From the NCBI RefSeq assembly GCF_932526225.1, contig NC_064042.1:3889001-3953000 (forward strand): a stretch of DNA of 64,000 nucleotides, given 5' to 3'. The stretch is from Nematostella vectensis. Its lineage: Eukaryota > Cnidaria > Anthozoa > Actiniaria > Edwardsiidae. Below, piece after piece: positions 13,501 to 21,854 of the stretch. Numbering within the stretch: the first letter of the stretch is position 1; each line of letters starts with the position of its first letter. The notes under the pieces were generated by a model that had not been told where the DNA came from, did no database searches, and worked only from the letters and a program-made list of their open reading frames with translations. Both the position numbers and the translations under genes were made by a program.

Positions 13501-16500
13501 TTCAGATCCAAATACATTTTGGGAGCTTGCGCAGAAACGTTTCACCACCATCATGAGGCAGATCACCACCCAAAGCTGCTCTATTCTTAACATGGCCTTC
13601 GATCACTATTTGGATAGAACGATCCAGGCTAGGAAGAGGCCAGGAAAGGGTTTACAGATGGTCTTGAGATAAGGAACGCAGGCCACAATACACCAGAGTC
13701 ACGACAATGGTCCAAGTACATATAGAACCAAAAGAAAAAGACCGTCTGATGCCCGGGAAGGATCTTTTCATATGAGGAGGTCTTTTCAATGGGGAGAAAG
13801 CAGCCAATGGAAGAAATCACCAAGCTTGAGTCCACAAACCGAGTCGGGGTAAACCGACTAGCGACAAACGGCTTAAAAAGTAACTGAATACCAACAAAAC
13901 ATGAAAAAAACTAGTGAATAGCGACAAAAAATATTTGCTGATTACCAACATTTTATTATTTTGGGTATTTTTACTCTTTACTTCCATCGTCAATCTACTC
14001 AAATTCGGCCATTTCAGAATCTGCACTATGTATTTCCTGTTGCATCATCTTTTCAGTCAATTATTAATCCATAATAAATTTATTATCAATAAGTTATTAA
14101 TTACTTATCCATTAAATCTGGTACAAGAGCAATTACTAGCTTGGATTCACGGACTACCGACAAAGACCGATAATTCTTACCGACTACCGACAAATTATGG
14201 AAATTTTAACTGACTACCGAGATGCAGACCACCTCCTCCCCCCCCCCCCCCCCCCCCCCTATCCAGACCCTGAAAGAACATACACGCAAATGATTCTGCA
14301 TGCTGCCTACGATGCAAGCGACTTCTCAACAGTCATCATTCAATCCCTAGATACAGATGTTCTCGCCCTTTGTGTCGCGCACTTCATTGCCATCGGATGT
14401 CAGGGGTTTGGTTTCGAACAAGCACTGGCGACCGCCAGAGACTTATCCCAGTATCCCAGTCCACTCAATACATGAAAGGCTAGGTGACAGGCTTTGCCAG
14501 TCACCACCAGCATTCCATGTGTTAACCGGGTGCGATTCCACAAGCAGCCTTTCTGGTAGAGGAAAGAGAAAACCATGGCTAACGCTAAGACAAAGAGCTG
14601 CACGCCAATCGGCGCTTAGTCTGTTTGGTCAGCATCAAGCCCTCGATAATGAGAAAGCAGCGAAGACAGAGGCTTTTGTTTGCGTTCTCTATCTGTATCA
14701 AGATCAGCTGAAGAGCTGCGCCATCTGATGTTCTGCCAACATCAGACAGACTCAGGCGACATATGGAGCGTGCCAGCTTCCAGACGTTCGGATGTTGGCC
14801 GAGTCCAGAGGAACATGGATCAGAAAAGCAAGACGGAAATCTCAGCCCTGTCTACATGACGAAAGACCCAGATCCACCCAGTCTTATCGAGCCGACAAGG
14901 TTTGGATGCTGATGTCAACGGAAGCCTGTTAATGTATGGCTGAAGAGGCGAAGAGCCCCCATAACATGGCAAGCAAGTAGATGAGTCAGAGGACGAAAAC
15001 AGTGATGATGAGTATGATCAAGTCCTGTTATGCAAGTGCCAAACCTTAGCAATTACCTCTTTTTGTTTAACAATGCATTAAATACATTCTTTATATAGCT
15101 GGGATGTCGGATGAGAACAGGCCGGGTACCAAAGACTAGACGGAAAGAGGGCTGATCTATGTTATGCCTAGCAAGTAACTTTGGTGTCCATTTTTAAAGA
15201 ACTAATATTTGGGCTCCCTGTGGTTTTAATGTTATGCAAGGATACACATTTGGTACAAAAAAACGCAATTTCAATGCAGGACTGCAATTGCTAATATCGC
15301 ATCTTTTCATAATAAGTTAGCATAGCATCCTGATCAAACATTCTCTGAATAATCATCTACGTGAGTCATTTATGCAAATGTAAGACTCGGGCACCCTGTG
15401 GTTTTAGGCTGTATTTGTTGGAATCACTAGCAACATATGGGAAGTATGTTCGCAGGATGTTTCCATGCTCGTATTGTATGTTTTGCATTCTCAAATTATT
15501 TTGTAAATTTTATTCTCGGGTAACCTGTGGTTTTTATCCCTAGCACAAAATTAAGAAAAAAGGTATTTGTTCTTCTAAATTGCCCAGCTAATTTACAGCC
15601 ATATTATTTTTTTCTTTTTTTTTGGGTGGGGGGGGTGGCAATTCGCTAGTAATTAGTAATCTTTCCTCAGAAAACAAAAGAATTCGAGGATTTCATAGAA
15701 TTACCTAAAGAAAACACCGATTTGTGCAAGTTTGAAAAAAAAGTTGCAAAGTGTGTGTCACATGTAAACATTTTCGCGTGCGACTAGCAATGTTTAATTG
15801 CGAGACAAGTTGCAAGAGAGAAACTGTGTCGGCTGGTTCTCGGACGCAAAAACGCAAGCGTAAGCGCAAACGGGAGCGCAGCACAAGTGAGAATCGGTCA
15901 AACACAAGCTTAAGCAAATTAAGCAGTTGCGTTCTCTTGCGCTTTACGTCCTACCTTATAACACTTAATTTTCGCGTCACTTTAATTTCGCGATTTTAAA
16001 AGATTCGCGAAATAAATTGACGCGAAAATTAAGTGAGTACACAAGAAGCCTTTGGGGGAATATTGTCCGTTTAATAAGCTTTATGGAAACACCTTGTCTA
16101 TTTAGTCAACTAATGTACATATAGTACGGTGAGGGGTTGAGTTAGACTTGTATTTTTTTTATAGAAACTAAATTAAGCCCGCGCATCTTTTTTTACAAAT
16201 TGTTTCAGTTTTGAGGATTACAGCACATTTTAATTCCACTTGTTTTGCTTGATTTATTTATTCCAAAATCGCAAAAATAAAGTGATTTGTTAAAAAAAAA
16301 AAACAGGAAAATCGCGAAAATAAAGTGTCTCAAAATAACGCCATCTCAAAATCACGAAATTTTGATTTCGCGAAGATTAAGTGTATAATAAGGTTGTGAG
16401 AATCGGAAAATTACGTGCGGTGCTCTTGCGCTCTAATGCGTCCAAGTGAGAGCCAACCTTATGTTTGCGTAACAAAGCCTTCACGGGGCCCTTGTGTTTG

Positions 16501-17723
16501 TCAGGACAGAATCAAGTAGGTTCAAGTATATAAATAAACGAGTGTTATAGCTTGTCGACTTCTTTGTATTTCGTAAATAACCGACCCATCTTTCCACGAA
16601 GATAAAAAAACGGTCATGGGTAAAATCTTTTACAAATATTCAATAAATGCAGCTTAAATTTAATCGTTACGTCGTATATCGCGCTTGCGATAATTGATCT
16701 TACCATAAGAACTTGATCCCTGAACACTTAATTACACAATAATAAACATCACTTAAAGTCCAAGCTAACTTGTTGAGACACGCGTTTTTGCTGCGTAATT
16801 CGCAATAAACAAAATCATGTGACCAAAAGTGGAAACAGCTTCGGACAAATAATGACTTTTGTCTTTTTATGGTCAAAACTTTACGCTAAATAGGTTAAAT
16901 AGGGACTTTTAGGGACTTAATAGTGTTAATATTGTTTTTAATAGCGCTGGCAAATGATCTGAAATATGAGGGGATCTGTAAAATATTGCAGAGTATACAT
17001 AAATTTGTGACGCAGTATGTATCTAATTTTCAGTTGAGGCTTAGCAGTTCTCATTTTTGGCGCATCCTGTATACGTTCGTAAGGATGTTCTTTAATTTCA
17101 GTGACATTGTGTGTGTAGCCTGAAATATAAACACCAGCTTTTGTATATAAGATTATTGATACCAATGAAATAACAAAAAAAACAGAATTGCACAAACTAT
17201 AGATAGCAACAGTATTTTAAGTATCTAATATGAACACATTTTGATTCTTTCTTTTTAAAAAATATCTCGCTGATATCTTAGCCTCACACGTTCTTTTAGT
17301 GTGTGTGCTCTGTATGTTTGCTGGGACTCATGCCTTGAACATAAGATAAAAATGACTAAAAACGGGTCAGTTGTGCCGTATTAAATCGTACCCACCAGAC
17401 TTATCCTAAGATAAGTATCAAGAAACGGCAAGTAAAGTAGTTTTTAAGTATAACGAATATACAAAACTTAAAATTTCAAAGTCAAGTTATTTTCGAACCG
17501 TCAAAAGATGCACACCGAGGTAAACTTTGAGAACAATAAAAGGTAAAAGCCGATCTACCTATAACTCGTTAGCATAAGACAATTAGGACTAGTTTCCTGT
17601 AGAGGAGTCTTTCCTCACAGTTTAGTACAATCCACTTGTGACAATTGTTTGCTATTATAGTGACGAGTACTTACCAGTATTAGAAAGGGATGCACAAAGC
17701 GACAACATCAATAGTAACCACAT
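253..17723 (-). CDS. Large modular V-like/Ig/SEA cell-surface receptor, 3' end outside window
   Basis: This is a multi-exon minus-strand gene of which 14 exons are visible (listed separately below). Joined in order they give about 826 codons: signal peptide, V-like 1, Ig 1, SEA 1, V-like 2, Ig 2, SEA 2, Ig 3, SEA 3 (incomplete). Every junction is phase-compatible: V-like and Ig exons are 1-1, and SEA is split by phase 0 and phase 2 introns and ends in phase 1. This is the usual exon-shuffling pattern of extracellular proteins. No membrane segment is seen, so the C-terminal part should lie to the left of base 253. The protein is predicted to be secreted or type I membrane; ligand and signalling role are unknown. 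The third module has no V-like exon, since only 445 bases separate SEA 2 from Ig 3. The modules could instead belong to two or three tandem genes, but no second signal-peptide exon was found and the phases argue for one gene. Confidence 0.7.
583..710 (-). CDS. SEA domain 3, first exon
   Basis: The exon is 128 bases, phase 1 to 0. It reads T-K-D-C-A-K-K-E-V, then LLWTERYSKPDLYTPEI and ends IEYE at donor GTAGAA. Its acceptor (GTCTACAG) abuts the tandem array at 713-905, whose units repeat the sequence around this acceptor with CTACAA in place of CTACAG. Confidence 0.75.
713..905. repeat. Minisatellite next to SEA 3 acceptor
   Basis: About 3.5 units of 50-63 bases (core: acacagtaac, attgagtgaatag, atgtagcgagtgaatattg). 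The array starts two bases upstream of the SEA 3 first-exon acceptor. Confidence 0.85.
1348..1608 (-). CDS. Ig domain 3 exon (I-set type)
   Basis: The exon is 261 bases, phase 1-1, acceptor TTTTTCTAG, donor GTAAGT. Ig hallmarks are the cysteine in LTCEV, the tryptophan in NITWSKLGD and the cysteine in IYVCTASNG. It joins directly to SEA 2 (third exon), with no V-like exon between. It closely resembles Ig 2 at both protein and DNA level. Confidence 0.9.
2053..2186 (-). CDS. SEA domain 2, third exon with GSVI motif
   Basis: The exon is 134 bases, phase 2 to 1, between acceptor TTCCAAAG and donor GTACTAGT. It begins R-S-GSVITNVSLQQP and continues APLQKLIDGGRLAGQTV and ends IGPQP. It is the direct counterpart of 7976-8115 and was found by matching that exon's phase and motif. 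The plus-strand frame open over this interval is a shadow. Confidence 0.72.
2426..2487 (-). CDS. SEA domain 2, second exon
   Basis: This 62-base exon (phase 0 to 2) after acceptor TCTAATCAG reads IFREYELQSLPLYAVQVTSF. It is the same length as its two paralogues and keeps the A-x-Q-V-T-x-F ending. The donor is GTAGGT. Confidence 0.75.
2733..2860 (-). CDS. SEA domain 2, first exon
   Basis: The exon is 128 bases, phase 1 to 0, acceptor TTATGTAG, donor GTGATT. It reads C-T-K-R-E-V-S-I-Q-I, then SLNWSGNYSNPDVYTSEI and ends IEYE. Length and column pattern match the SEA first exons at 9160 and 583. Confidence 0.75.
3197..3457 (-). CDS. Ig domain 2 exon (I-set type)
   Basis: The exon is 261 bases, phase 1-1. 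It encodes an Ig domain with cysteine in LTCEV, tryptophan in NITWSKLGD and cysteine in GIYVCTASNG. It is nearly the same protein as Ig 3 (about a dozen differences in 86 residues), far closer than either is to Ig 1, so duplication or gene conversion was recent. A purine-rich stretch (3060-3190) fills the intron start next to its donor. Confidence 0.9.
3781..5227 (+). CDS. BEN-domain protein, nested in receptor intron; N-terminal part apparently frame-broken
   Basis: Three 3' exons are well supported: 4123-4199 (coiled-coil-like IPEIQDLTIKLNQLQQA), 4410-4773 and 5082-5227, joined in phases 0 and 1 and ending at TGA 5225-5227. The last two encode a BEN domain: ALKLVSLFF, ELASSN, then ALDPTRLISLK split by the intron, followed by AAWSIVKSKINTKCRC and a basic tail. 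BEN domains bind DNA or mediate protein contacts in chromatin factors and also occur in transposon-linked proteins. Upstream, 3781-4140 looks protein-coding but in successive different frames: KFGKKWYNAKM, then LDSTYLTKPKETL, then DPYEDYFLDQRAQEE, then the coiled coil. Each step would need one extra base. Either there are small unrecognised introns or the 5' part has decayed by one-base deletions. The start codon is not resolved. It lies on the strand opposite the host receptor gene. Confidence 0.7.
5323..5328 (+). promoter_or_regulatory. Poly(A) signal for BEN gene
   Basis: AATAAA about 95 bases after the BEN stop codon, on the same strand; it is the first such hexamer downstream. Confidence 0.5.
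5602..5986. mobile_element. Dispersed element with internal 21-bp palindromic minisatellite, copy 1
   Basis: The core (5741-5935) is a 21-base repeat, cacggaatttctttccgtgct, itself partly palindromic. Flanking parts (tcgataacaatactc, cgatttacgattcttgtgc, ccatagtgtaca, catggagggtcac) recur in inverted order at 61957-62160 and 63377-63437, so this is a dispersed repeat and not just a local array. It has no coding capacity beyond repeat-generated open frames. Confidence 0.7.
6085..6796. repeat. Minisatellite, 22-25 bp, adjoining V-like 2 donor
   Basis: Degenerate repeats of ggtgctttgtggtctgtgttt, about 30 copies. The array starts roughly ten bases downstream (in gene direction) of the V-like 2 splice donor. 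Confidence 0.85.
6805..7203 (-). CDS. V-like domain 2 exon
   Basis: The exon is 399 bases, phase 1-1, 133 codons; acceptor ATCATCAG, donor GTGAGT. It starts A-A-W-T-K-T-P and contains LQWEFDLQLDN, a C-strand VELKLL, the segment GEILSNTYYHVTG, the strand VGYVQLIIKD and the ending QVIVY. It is a paralogue of V-like 1 (11197-11601) and also lacks cysteines. A minisatellite (6085-6796) begins about ten bases inside the following intron. Confidence 0.7.
7262..7980. repeat. Minisatellite carrying copies of the SEA 1 exon end and its splice donor, with (GA)n tracts
   Basis: About six units of 100-110 bases. Each includes a copy of ttattcacctcctgtggggtct (20 or fewer bases match exactly), the reverse complement of the 3' end of the exon at 7976-8115 with its GTGAATAA donor. 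(GA)n and G-run tracts lie between copies (7355-7410, 7450-7530). The true exon end is the right-hand member of the series. Confidence 0.85.
7976..8115 (-). CDS. SEA domain 1, third exon with GSVVA cleavage-type motif
   Basis: The exon is 140 bases, phase 2 to 1, between acceptor CGTCATAG and donor GTGAATAAG. It begins R-R-GSVVAVISLQQP and continues through an N-glycosylation site and GGHMAGQEVTRHLVSPTG. G-S-V-V is the classic SEA autoproteolysis signature, although the fifth residue is Ala instead of Val. The homologous exon at 2053-2186 keeps GSVI and LQQP. The donor region of this exon is the apparent seed of the minisatellite at 7262-7980. It joins in phase with V-like 2. Confidence 0.75.
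8245..8392 (+). mobile_element. MITE with ggcgtagcc-type terminal inverted repeats, copy 1
   Basis: A 148-base element bounded by ggcgaagcc and ggctacgcc, with a second copy in the same orientation at 35459-35604. The internal sequence ataatgtctcatacattt is shared by both copies. It is non-coding. Confidence 0.75.
8525..8586 (-). CDS. SEA domain 1, second exon
   Basis: This 62-base exon (phase 0 to 2) lies between acceptor TTTCTAAG and donor GTAAGT. It reads IVREYIEQGVNIFAAQVTHF. The motif A-x-Q-V-T-x-F recurs in the sister exons at 2426-2487 and 253-314, both also exactly 62 bases. The segment corresponds to the strand before the SEA cleavage loop; the following exon at 7976-8115 supplies the G-S-V-V motif. 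Confidence 0.75.
8587..9159. other. Intron between SEA 1 exons
   Basis: AT-rich intron with short simple ttcgttcgt and ttcactcact runs at 9065-9120. Bases 8840-8930 weakly resemble 22740-22815 (shared gacagttttcaaaac), suggesting an old dispersed repeat. No gene is seen. Confidence 0.5.
9160..9287 (-). CDS. SEA domain 1, first exon
   Basis: The exon is 128 bases, phase 1 to 0, same length as its paralogues at 2733-2860 and 583-710. It reads C-A-K-K-E-V followed by a beta-strand/helix pattern, LYTPEI, and ends IEYE directly at a GTGAGA donor. The conserved columns (KEV, L.W, Y, P-E-I, LK, IEYE) match the N-terminal half of SEA domains, small extracellular domains often found next to Ig domains and often self-cleaving. 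Confidence 0.75.
10257..10517 (-). CDS. Ig domain 1 exon (I-set type)
   Basis: The exon is 261 bases, phase 1-1, starting after TTTTATTAG and ending at GTGTAAGTG. It encodes one complete Ig domain: B-strand cysteine in LECDV, core tryptophan in NITWSKLGD, and F-strand DRGIYECSAYNG with the second cysteine. An N-glycosylation site (PNITW) lies just before the core tryptophan. It is the most divergent of the three Ig exons of this gene but has exactly the same length as the other two. Confidence 0.88.
10640..10772. mobile_element. Foldback MITE, acgtcgtatt family, copy 1
   Basis: Imperfect palindrome: the left arm reads gtcgtattttccacgagccg and the right arm cggctcatggataatacgac. A related palindrome lies at 54540-54676. 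Confidence 0.7.
11197..11601 (-). CDS. V-like domain 1 exon (cysteine-poor Ig-like fold, predicted)
   Basis: The exon is 405 bases, phase 1-1, 135 codons. Acceptor is CCCCAG at its start and donor GTAAGT at its end. The protein pattern is Ig-like: an A-strand with LGDNST, a B-strand VELRWDF, a C-strand ARLELLD, then an E-strand FIKLTIKN and an F-strand YFYRVKI. It has no canonical Ig disulfide cysteines. It is clearly homologous to the exon at 6805-7203, which shares the start AWT, the P.PL.V.L motif and the W-F-D-L core. The closest known parallel is the cryptic V-set-like domains of cnidarian allorecognition proteins; that parallel is inference from pattern only. Confidence 0.7.
13094..13498 (-). 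pseudogene. Open segment in dispersed repeat, possible transposon-derived protein fragment
   Basis: The frame is open for 134 codons and ends inside a repeat that also occurs at 21600-21740 and, reversed, at 61110-61470 (shared ttttcaagattagtgagata and gagtctcaaatt). Motifs such as HCEHSLNLVIQ are reminiscent of transposase-like proteins, but no family is assigned. Confidence 0.35.
14242..14730 (+). pseudogene. Decayed transposon-associated protein with TGCDSTS motif
   Basis: Two overlapping frames carry parts of one protein: first YTQMILHAAYDASDF and IIQSLDTDVLALC, then, after a frame shift near 14400-14460, VHSIHERLGDRL, FHVLTGCDSTSSLSGRGK and SLFGQHQAL. The combination of an acidic/ILHA motif, SxDTDVL and TGCDSTS is shared by a repetitive protein family common in cnidarian and fish genomes (established from memory of the family, not searched). 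Stops follow after 14730 although further homologous-looking codons continue to about 14950. A poly-C tract (14229-14260) precedes it. Confidence 0.55.
15828..16462. mobile_element. Foldback element (agagccaac family) interrupted by another MITE
   Basis: Outer element: ggctggttctcggacgc on the left and gtccaagtgagagccaacc on the right, matching the uninterrupted 160-base copy at 43341-43500. The middle (15954-16393) is a different element, described next. Confidence 0.7.
15954..16393. mobile_element. TIR MITE, CCTTATA...ACTTAATTTTCGCG family, copy 1 (nested)
   Basis: A 440-base non-coding element with long terminal inverted repeats made of acttaattttcgcg and its complement. The left flank is TA; the right flank has changed to TT. 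An inverted copy of similar length is at 46186-46631 with an intact TA duplication, which suggests a Tc1/mariner-type cut-and-paste element. Confidence 0.8.
17675..17723 (-). CDS. Signal-peptide exon of the modular receptor
   Basis: This short first coding exon begins MWLLLMLSLCASLSNT and ends after one base of the next codon at a strong GTAAGT donor. The hydrophobic stretch with small residues before the junction is a typical signal peptide. The leftover G joins the CT that opens the V-like exon at 11601, giving Ala-Gly-Phe-Ala-Trp at the probable mature N-terminus. The frame is also open upstream to a methionine at 17846, but that extension is not hydrophobic, so the internal ATG directly before the signal peptide is preferred. 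Assignment to the gene rests on phase and strand across a 6-kb intron. Confidence 0.65.
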
Positions 17724-17909
17724 GTTGCACTTTATTCCCGCAGTGTGGTGGTCTTCTCTTATGGCGATCGGGTGTGATTGAAGTCGCAGCCACACGGCCT
17801 TTTGAATCCACTGTGGGCGTTGACTAAAGTTGACTGCAAAAGACATAACCCAGGTTGAATCAGACGCTCACATGATATCCATGCCATCGCTAAACCTGTA
17901 TTCAGGGAG

Positions 17910-18245
17910 GCAAGGTAAATATGGATTCTAGGAAAACACTTCCTTTCTGTGGATGTGCCAAGTCTAAAAACGCCAAAAAAACAACAACAAAAAAAAAAAA
18001 AAAAAAAAAAAAAACCGTGACGGGTGTTATCACATCTTGAAAGCTTGCGTTGAGGAATCTATAAGTCAAGTCATAAATTTTTAAGGTTTTAGGAAACGGA
18101 AAGGAAAAGAAGGTGAGGTTAATATGGATTATAGAAAAATACTTCCTTTTTGTGTGTCAAGTCTAATAACGCAAAAAAAGCGTGACGGGTTTAATCAAAC
18201 CTTGAAATCTATAAGTCAAGTCATAATATTTTTTTAAGGTTTTAA
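17910..18245. repeat. Direct duplication of about 150 bp
   Basis: The segment with aaaacacttccttt, tgccaagtctaa, cgtgacgggt and ataagtcaagtcataa occurs twice (17910-18090 and 18105-18245), separated and expanded by poly-A tracts. No gene was identified from here to 19.6 kb. Confidence 0.75.
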
Positions 18246-19595
18246 ATAAAAAAAAAAAATAACAAAGAGGATTTCTACTATTTTGTGTGTCCCGGTAGGC
18301 TAATTGCACAGCGGATTTAAACAGATTTAAACTCAAGACTTGACAGCTTGTTACCAGATCCCTCCACCGGCGCAAAATTTTTTCGGCCTACCCGACGAGC
18401 TTTTAGCCTCCCCCCCGGCACCCGGTGAAATGTCTAAATCGACCCGAACAGTTTCTTTCTTATCCGACGAGGAAGTTGAGTGACTGGCGGTAAATAAAAA
18501 TTAGCTGACGCGGGTGGAAATAACCCGGTAAGTTCAACAAAAAAACGACAAAAATCTAGGTTCGCCGGGTCTGTTACAAAAGGGTGTACAGTACTATACT
18601 TGAATACGCTCGCAATAAGCCTGCTATTAATAGTGCAACGTGCAGGGTGCAACAATTTTTTCAGAACTGGAAATAAATTATAACATTTTGTTGCGGGTTA
18701 GTACTGCCAGTTTTCGTTTTCTTCTTGATCTCAATGTTGGGAGTGTCTTAGCCTTGGAATGCTCCAAAAATAAAATAAAAATAAACCAGCCGCAACTAAA
18801 AATTAGCAAACGTTCTTTCAAACGTTCTTAAAATCTTAATACGATTTTAATCTTTGTTTTATACAACAAAGATAACCAGCATCGAGTACCGTCATTGTTA
18901 GGTTAGGTGTAAACCGTTCCAATATGGCGGCCATGAAGGGGTACGTGATTTAACAGCACGGCAAGGCGGGTCTTCTTATCGGCGACCGGACGAGGTACTT
19001 AAGATACTTGACCTCAAAACGAAAATATAAGCTGATTAAAAACGGCTCATTCATGAGAACCAGGGAAACAAAAGACAAACGAACGCTTTACAAGTAGGCC
19101 AGAGAAGTGGTTCTTGACCTAGGTTAAGATATTTGCCATAACTTGAGATTGAGTGTGGGAGATTTCAAGACATGCTACAGCTATTTTATACTTAAAGAAT
19201 GTCCATCAATCACTCCTTTGTTTTTGTTTTTCATTGAAAAAAACAGCAGGGAAACTTTAAAATGATAATCTACGAATAAAGTCTGATACGTTATTGACGA
19301 TATACTTGGACGAAATTTTATTGAAAATATATTCTTGTACTTTGAGTAACTCGGCGTTGAGCGGGAGCGTAAAATGGTGGTGTGATTGGCTTTCTTTGAC
19401 ATCATCTCACTGTTTTGGATGAAAGACTTTCTCTCACGCATGCGTGCGCATAGGGCGCGGACAAGGGGGACATATATAAAGAAATCAAATGAGGAATAAT
19501 AAATAAAGAAAAATAAGTAAATAATAAATATAGAAGACAAATAAATAAATAATAAATATAGAAGAAATCGTGAGAAAAGGAATGGATGACGCTAT

Positions 19596-21318
19596 TTACA
19601 ATTGAAGGTGTGCCTTGGGGTGTGTAGGTGTGACTTGGGGTGTGTAGGTGTAGTCTGGGTTGTGTAGGTGTGACTTGCGGTGTGAAGGTGTAGTTTGGGG
19701 TGTGTAGGTGCAGTTTGGGGTGTGTAGGTGTAGTCTGGGGGGTGTAGGTGTGGCTTGGGGTGTGTAGGTGTGGCTTGGGGGTATAGGTGCAGTTTGGGGT
19801 GTGTAGGTGTGGCTTGGGGGTGTAGGTGTGGCATGGAGTGTGTAGGTGTAGTTTGGGGGGTGAATGTGTGGATTGGGGTGTGTAGGTGTGGCTTGGGGGA
19901 TGTAGGTGTAGTTTGGGGTGTGTAGGTGTGACTTGCGGTGTGTAGGTGTAGTTTGGGGTGTGTAGGTGCAGTTTAGGGTGTGTAGGTGTAGTCTGAGGGG
20001 TGTAGGTGTGGCTTGGGGTGTGTAGGTGTGGCTTGGGGGTATAGGTGTAGTTTGGGGTGTGTAGGTGCGGCATGGGGTGTGTAGGTGTGGCATGGGGTGT
20101 GTAGGTGTAGTTTGGGGGTGAAGGTGTGGATTGGGGTGTGTAGGTGTGGCTTGGGGGTATAGGTGTAGTTTGGGGGGTGAAGGTGTGGATTGGGGTGTGT
20201 AGGTGTGGCATGGGGTGTGTAGGTGTAGTTTGGGGGTGAAGGTGTGGATTGGGGTGTGTAGGTGTGGCTTGGGGGTATAGGTGTAGTTTGGGGTGTGTAG
20301 GTGTGGATTGGGGTGTGTAGGTGTGGCTTGGGGTGTGTAGGTGTAGTTTGGGGTGTGTAGGTGTAGTCTGGGGGGTTGTAGGTGTGGCTTGGGGTGTGTA
20401 GGTGTGGCTTGGGGTGTGTAGGTGTAGTCTGGGGGGTTGTAGGTGTGGCTTGGGGGTATAGGTGTAGTTTGGGGTGTGTAGGTGCTGCATGGGGGGATGT
20501 AGGTGTAGTTTGGGGTGTGTAGGTGTGGCTTGCGGTGTGTAGGTGTACTTTGGGGTGTGTAGGTGTAGTTTGGGGTGTGTAGATGTAGTCTGGGGGAGTG
20601 TAGGTGTGGCTTGGGGTGTGTAGGTGTGGCATGGGGTGTATAGGTGTGGCTTTGGGTGTGTAGGTGTAGTCTGGGGGTGAAGGTGTAGCTTGGGGTGTGT
20701 AGGTGTAGTCTGGGGGGTGTAGGTGTGGCTTGGGGTGTGTAGGTGTGGCATGGGGTGTGTAGGTGTAGTTTGGGGTGTGTAGGTGTGGCTTGGGATGTAT
20801 AGGTGTAGTCTGGGGGGTGAAGGTGTGGCTTGGGGTGTGTAGGTGGGGCATGGGGGGATGTAGGTGTAGTTTGGAGTGTGTAGGTATGGCTTGGGGTGTG
20901 TAGGTGTGGCATGGGGGTGTGAATGTGTGGCTTGGGGTGTGTAGGTGTAGCTTGGGGTGTGAATGTGTGGCTCGGGGTGTGTAGGTGTGGCTTGGGGTGT
21001 GTAGGTGTAGTCTGGGAGGTGTAGGTGTAGTTTGGGGTATGTGGGTGTGGCTTGGGGTGTGTAGGTGTGGCTTGCGGTGTGTAAGTGTGGCTTGGGGTGT
21101 GTAGGTGTAGTCTGGGGGTGTAGGTGTAGTTTGGGGTGTGTGGGTGTGGCTTGGGGTGTGAATGTGTGGCTCGGGGTGTGTAGGTGTGGCTTGGGGTGTT
21201 TAGGTGTTGCTTGGGGTGTGTAGGTGTAGCTTGGGGGTGTGAATGTGTGGCTTGGGGTGTGTAGGTGTGGCTTGGGGTGTTTAGGTGTAGTCTGGGGTGT
21301 GTAGGTGTGGCTTTGGGG
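19596..21318. repeat. Very long 20-21 bp minisatellite
   Basis: About 80 degenerate copies of gtgtaggtgtggcttggggt. On the minus strand the repeats read as Thr/Pro/His/Tyr-rich protein in several frames because stop codons cannot form; this is not taken as coding. The array resumes at 21478-21585 and 21855-22310 after mobile-element insertions. Confidence 0.92.
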
Positions 21319-21328
21319 TATGAGTAAG

Positions 21329-21462
21329 TACGCAGCTGCTTTGTCTCCTATTATCTTTGCTCTATAAAGGAGTTCTTTTGTCTCTATTCTTCTCGTTCTT
21401 TGTGTCGAGGTGCGGATATTGTTCATTTGCCCAATCAAATTGCAGCTTGTAAGAGCTGCGTA
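21329..21462. mobile_element. 134-bp MITE with tacgcagct terminal inverted repeats, copy 1
   Basis: Bounded by tacgcagct and agctgcgta. An inverted copy of exactly the same length lies at 28971-29104 and shares ctattcttctcgttctttgt and cggatattgttcatttg. It splits the minisatellite. Confidence 0.85.
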
Positions 21463-21589
21463 CTGACCCGGGGGTATAGGAGTAGTTTGGGGTGTGTAGG
21501 TGATATGGGGTGTGTAGGTGTGGCTTGGGGTATGTAGGTGTGGCTTTGGGTGGTAGGTGTGGCTTGGGGTATGTAGGTGTAGTCCATAT

Positions 21590-21854
21590 CAATATTTGGG
21601 TGACCTTCAAACACGCTCGGTCAATCTCTGGGAAGCCTGGGTCGAAGAGCTTTTCAAGATTAGTGAGATAAAAAGTTGACAAAGCTGTCAGTTTTTTTTA
21701 CAAATTTTTGCCACGAGTCTCAAATTAACAGGAATCAGCATTTCTCACCATATTTTCTGGAGATCAGGGAGCGGGAAAACTAAATATGGGCATCAATGAC
21801 CATATAAGGCAATGCAAACGAAGGACACTATCCTTGGGAAATATGTTTGATATG
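21590..21854. mobile_element. Dispersed repeat fragment inside the minisatellite
   Basis: Shares gcttttcaagattagtgaga and gagtctcaaatt with 13094-13270, and gatcagggagcgggaaa with the reversed copy at 61030-61470. The minisatellite restarts immediately afterwards at about 21855. Confidence 0.65.

Larger units (their letters stand above)
11602..17674. other. First intron of the modular receptor
   Basis: A 6-kb intron. It contains decayed transposon coding sequence (13.0-15.0 kb), a nested pair of MITEs (15.83-16.46 kb), poly-C and T-rich tracts, and otherwise nothing recognised. The element-free parts 11.7-13.0 and 16.5-17.6 kb hold only short random open frames. Confidence 0.55.

Noticed and set aside
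19402-21438. 678-codon minus-strand open frame rich in Thr, Pro, His, Tyr
   Set aside because: It is produced entirely by the 20-bp minisatellite; overlapping frames on the same strand are equally open and there are no splice or start features.
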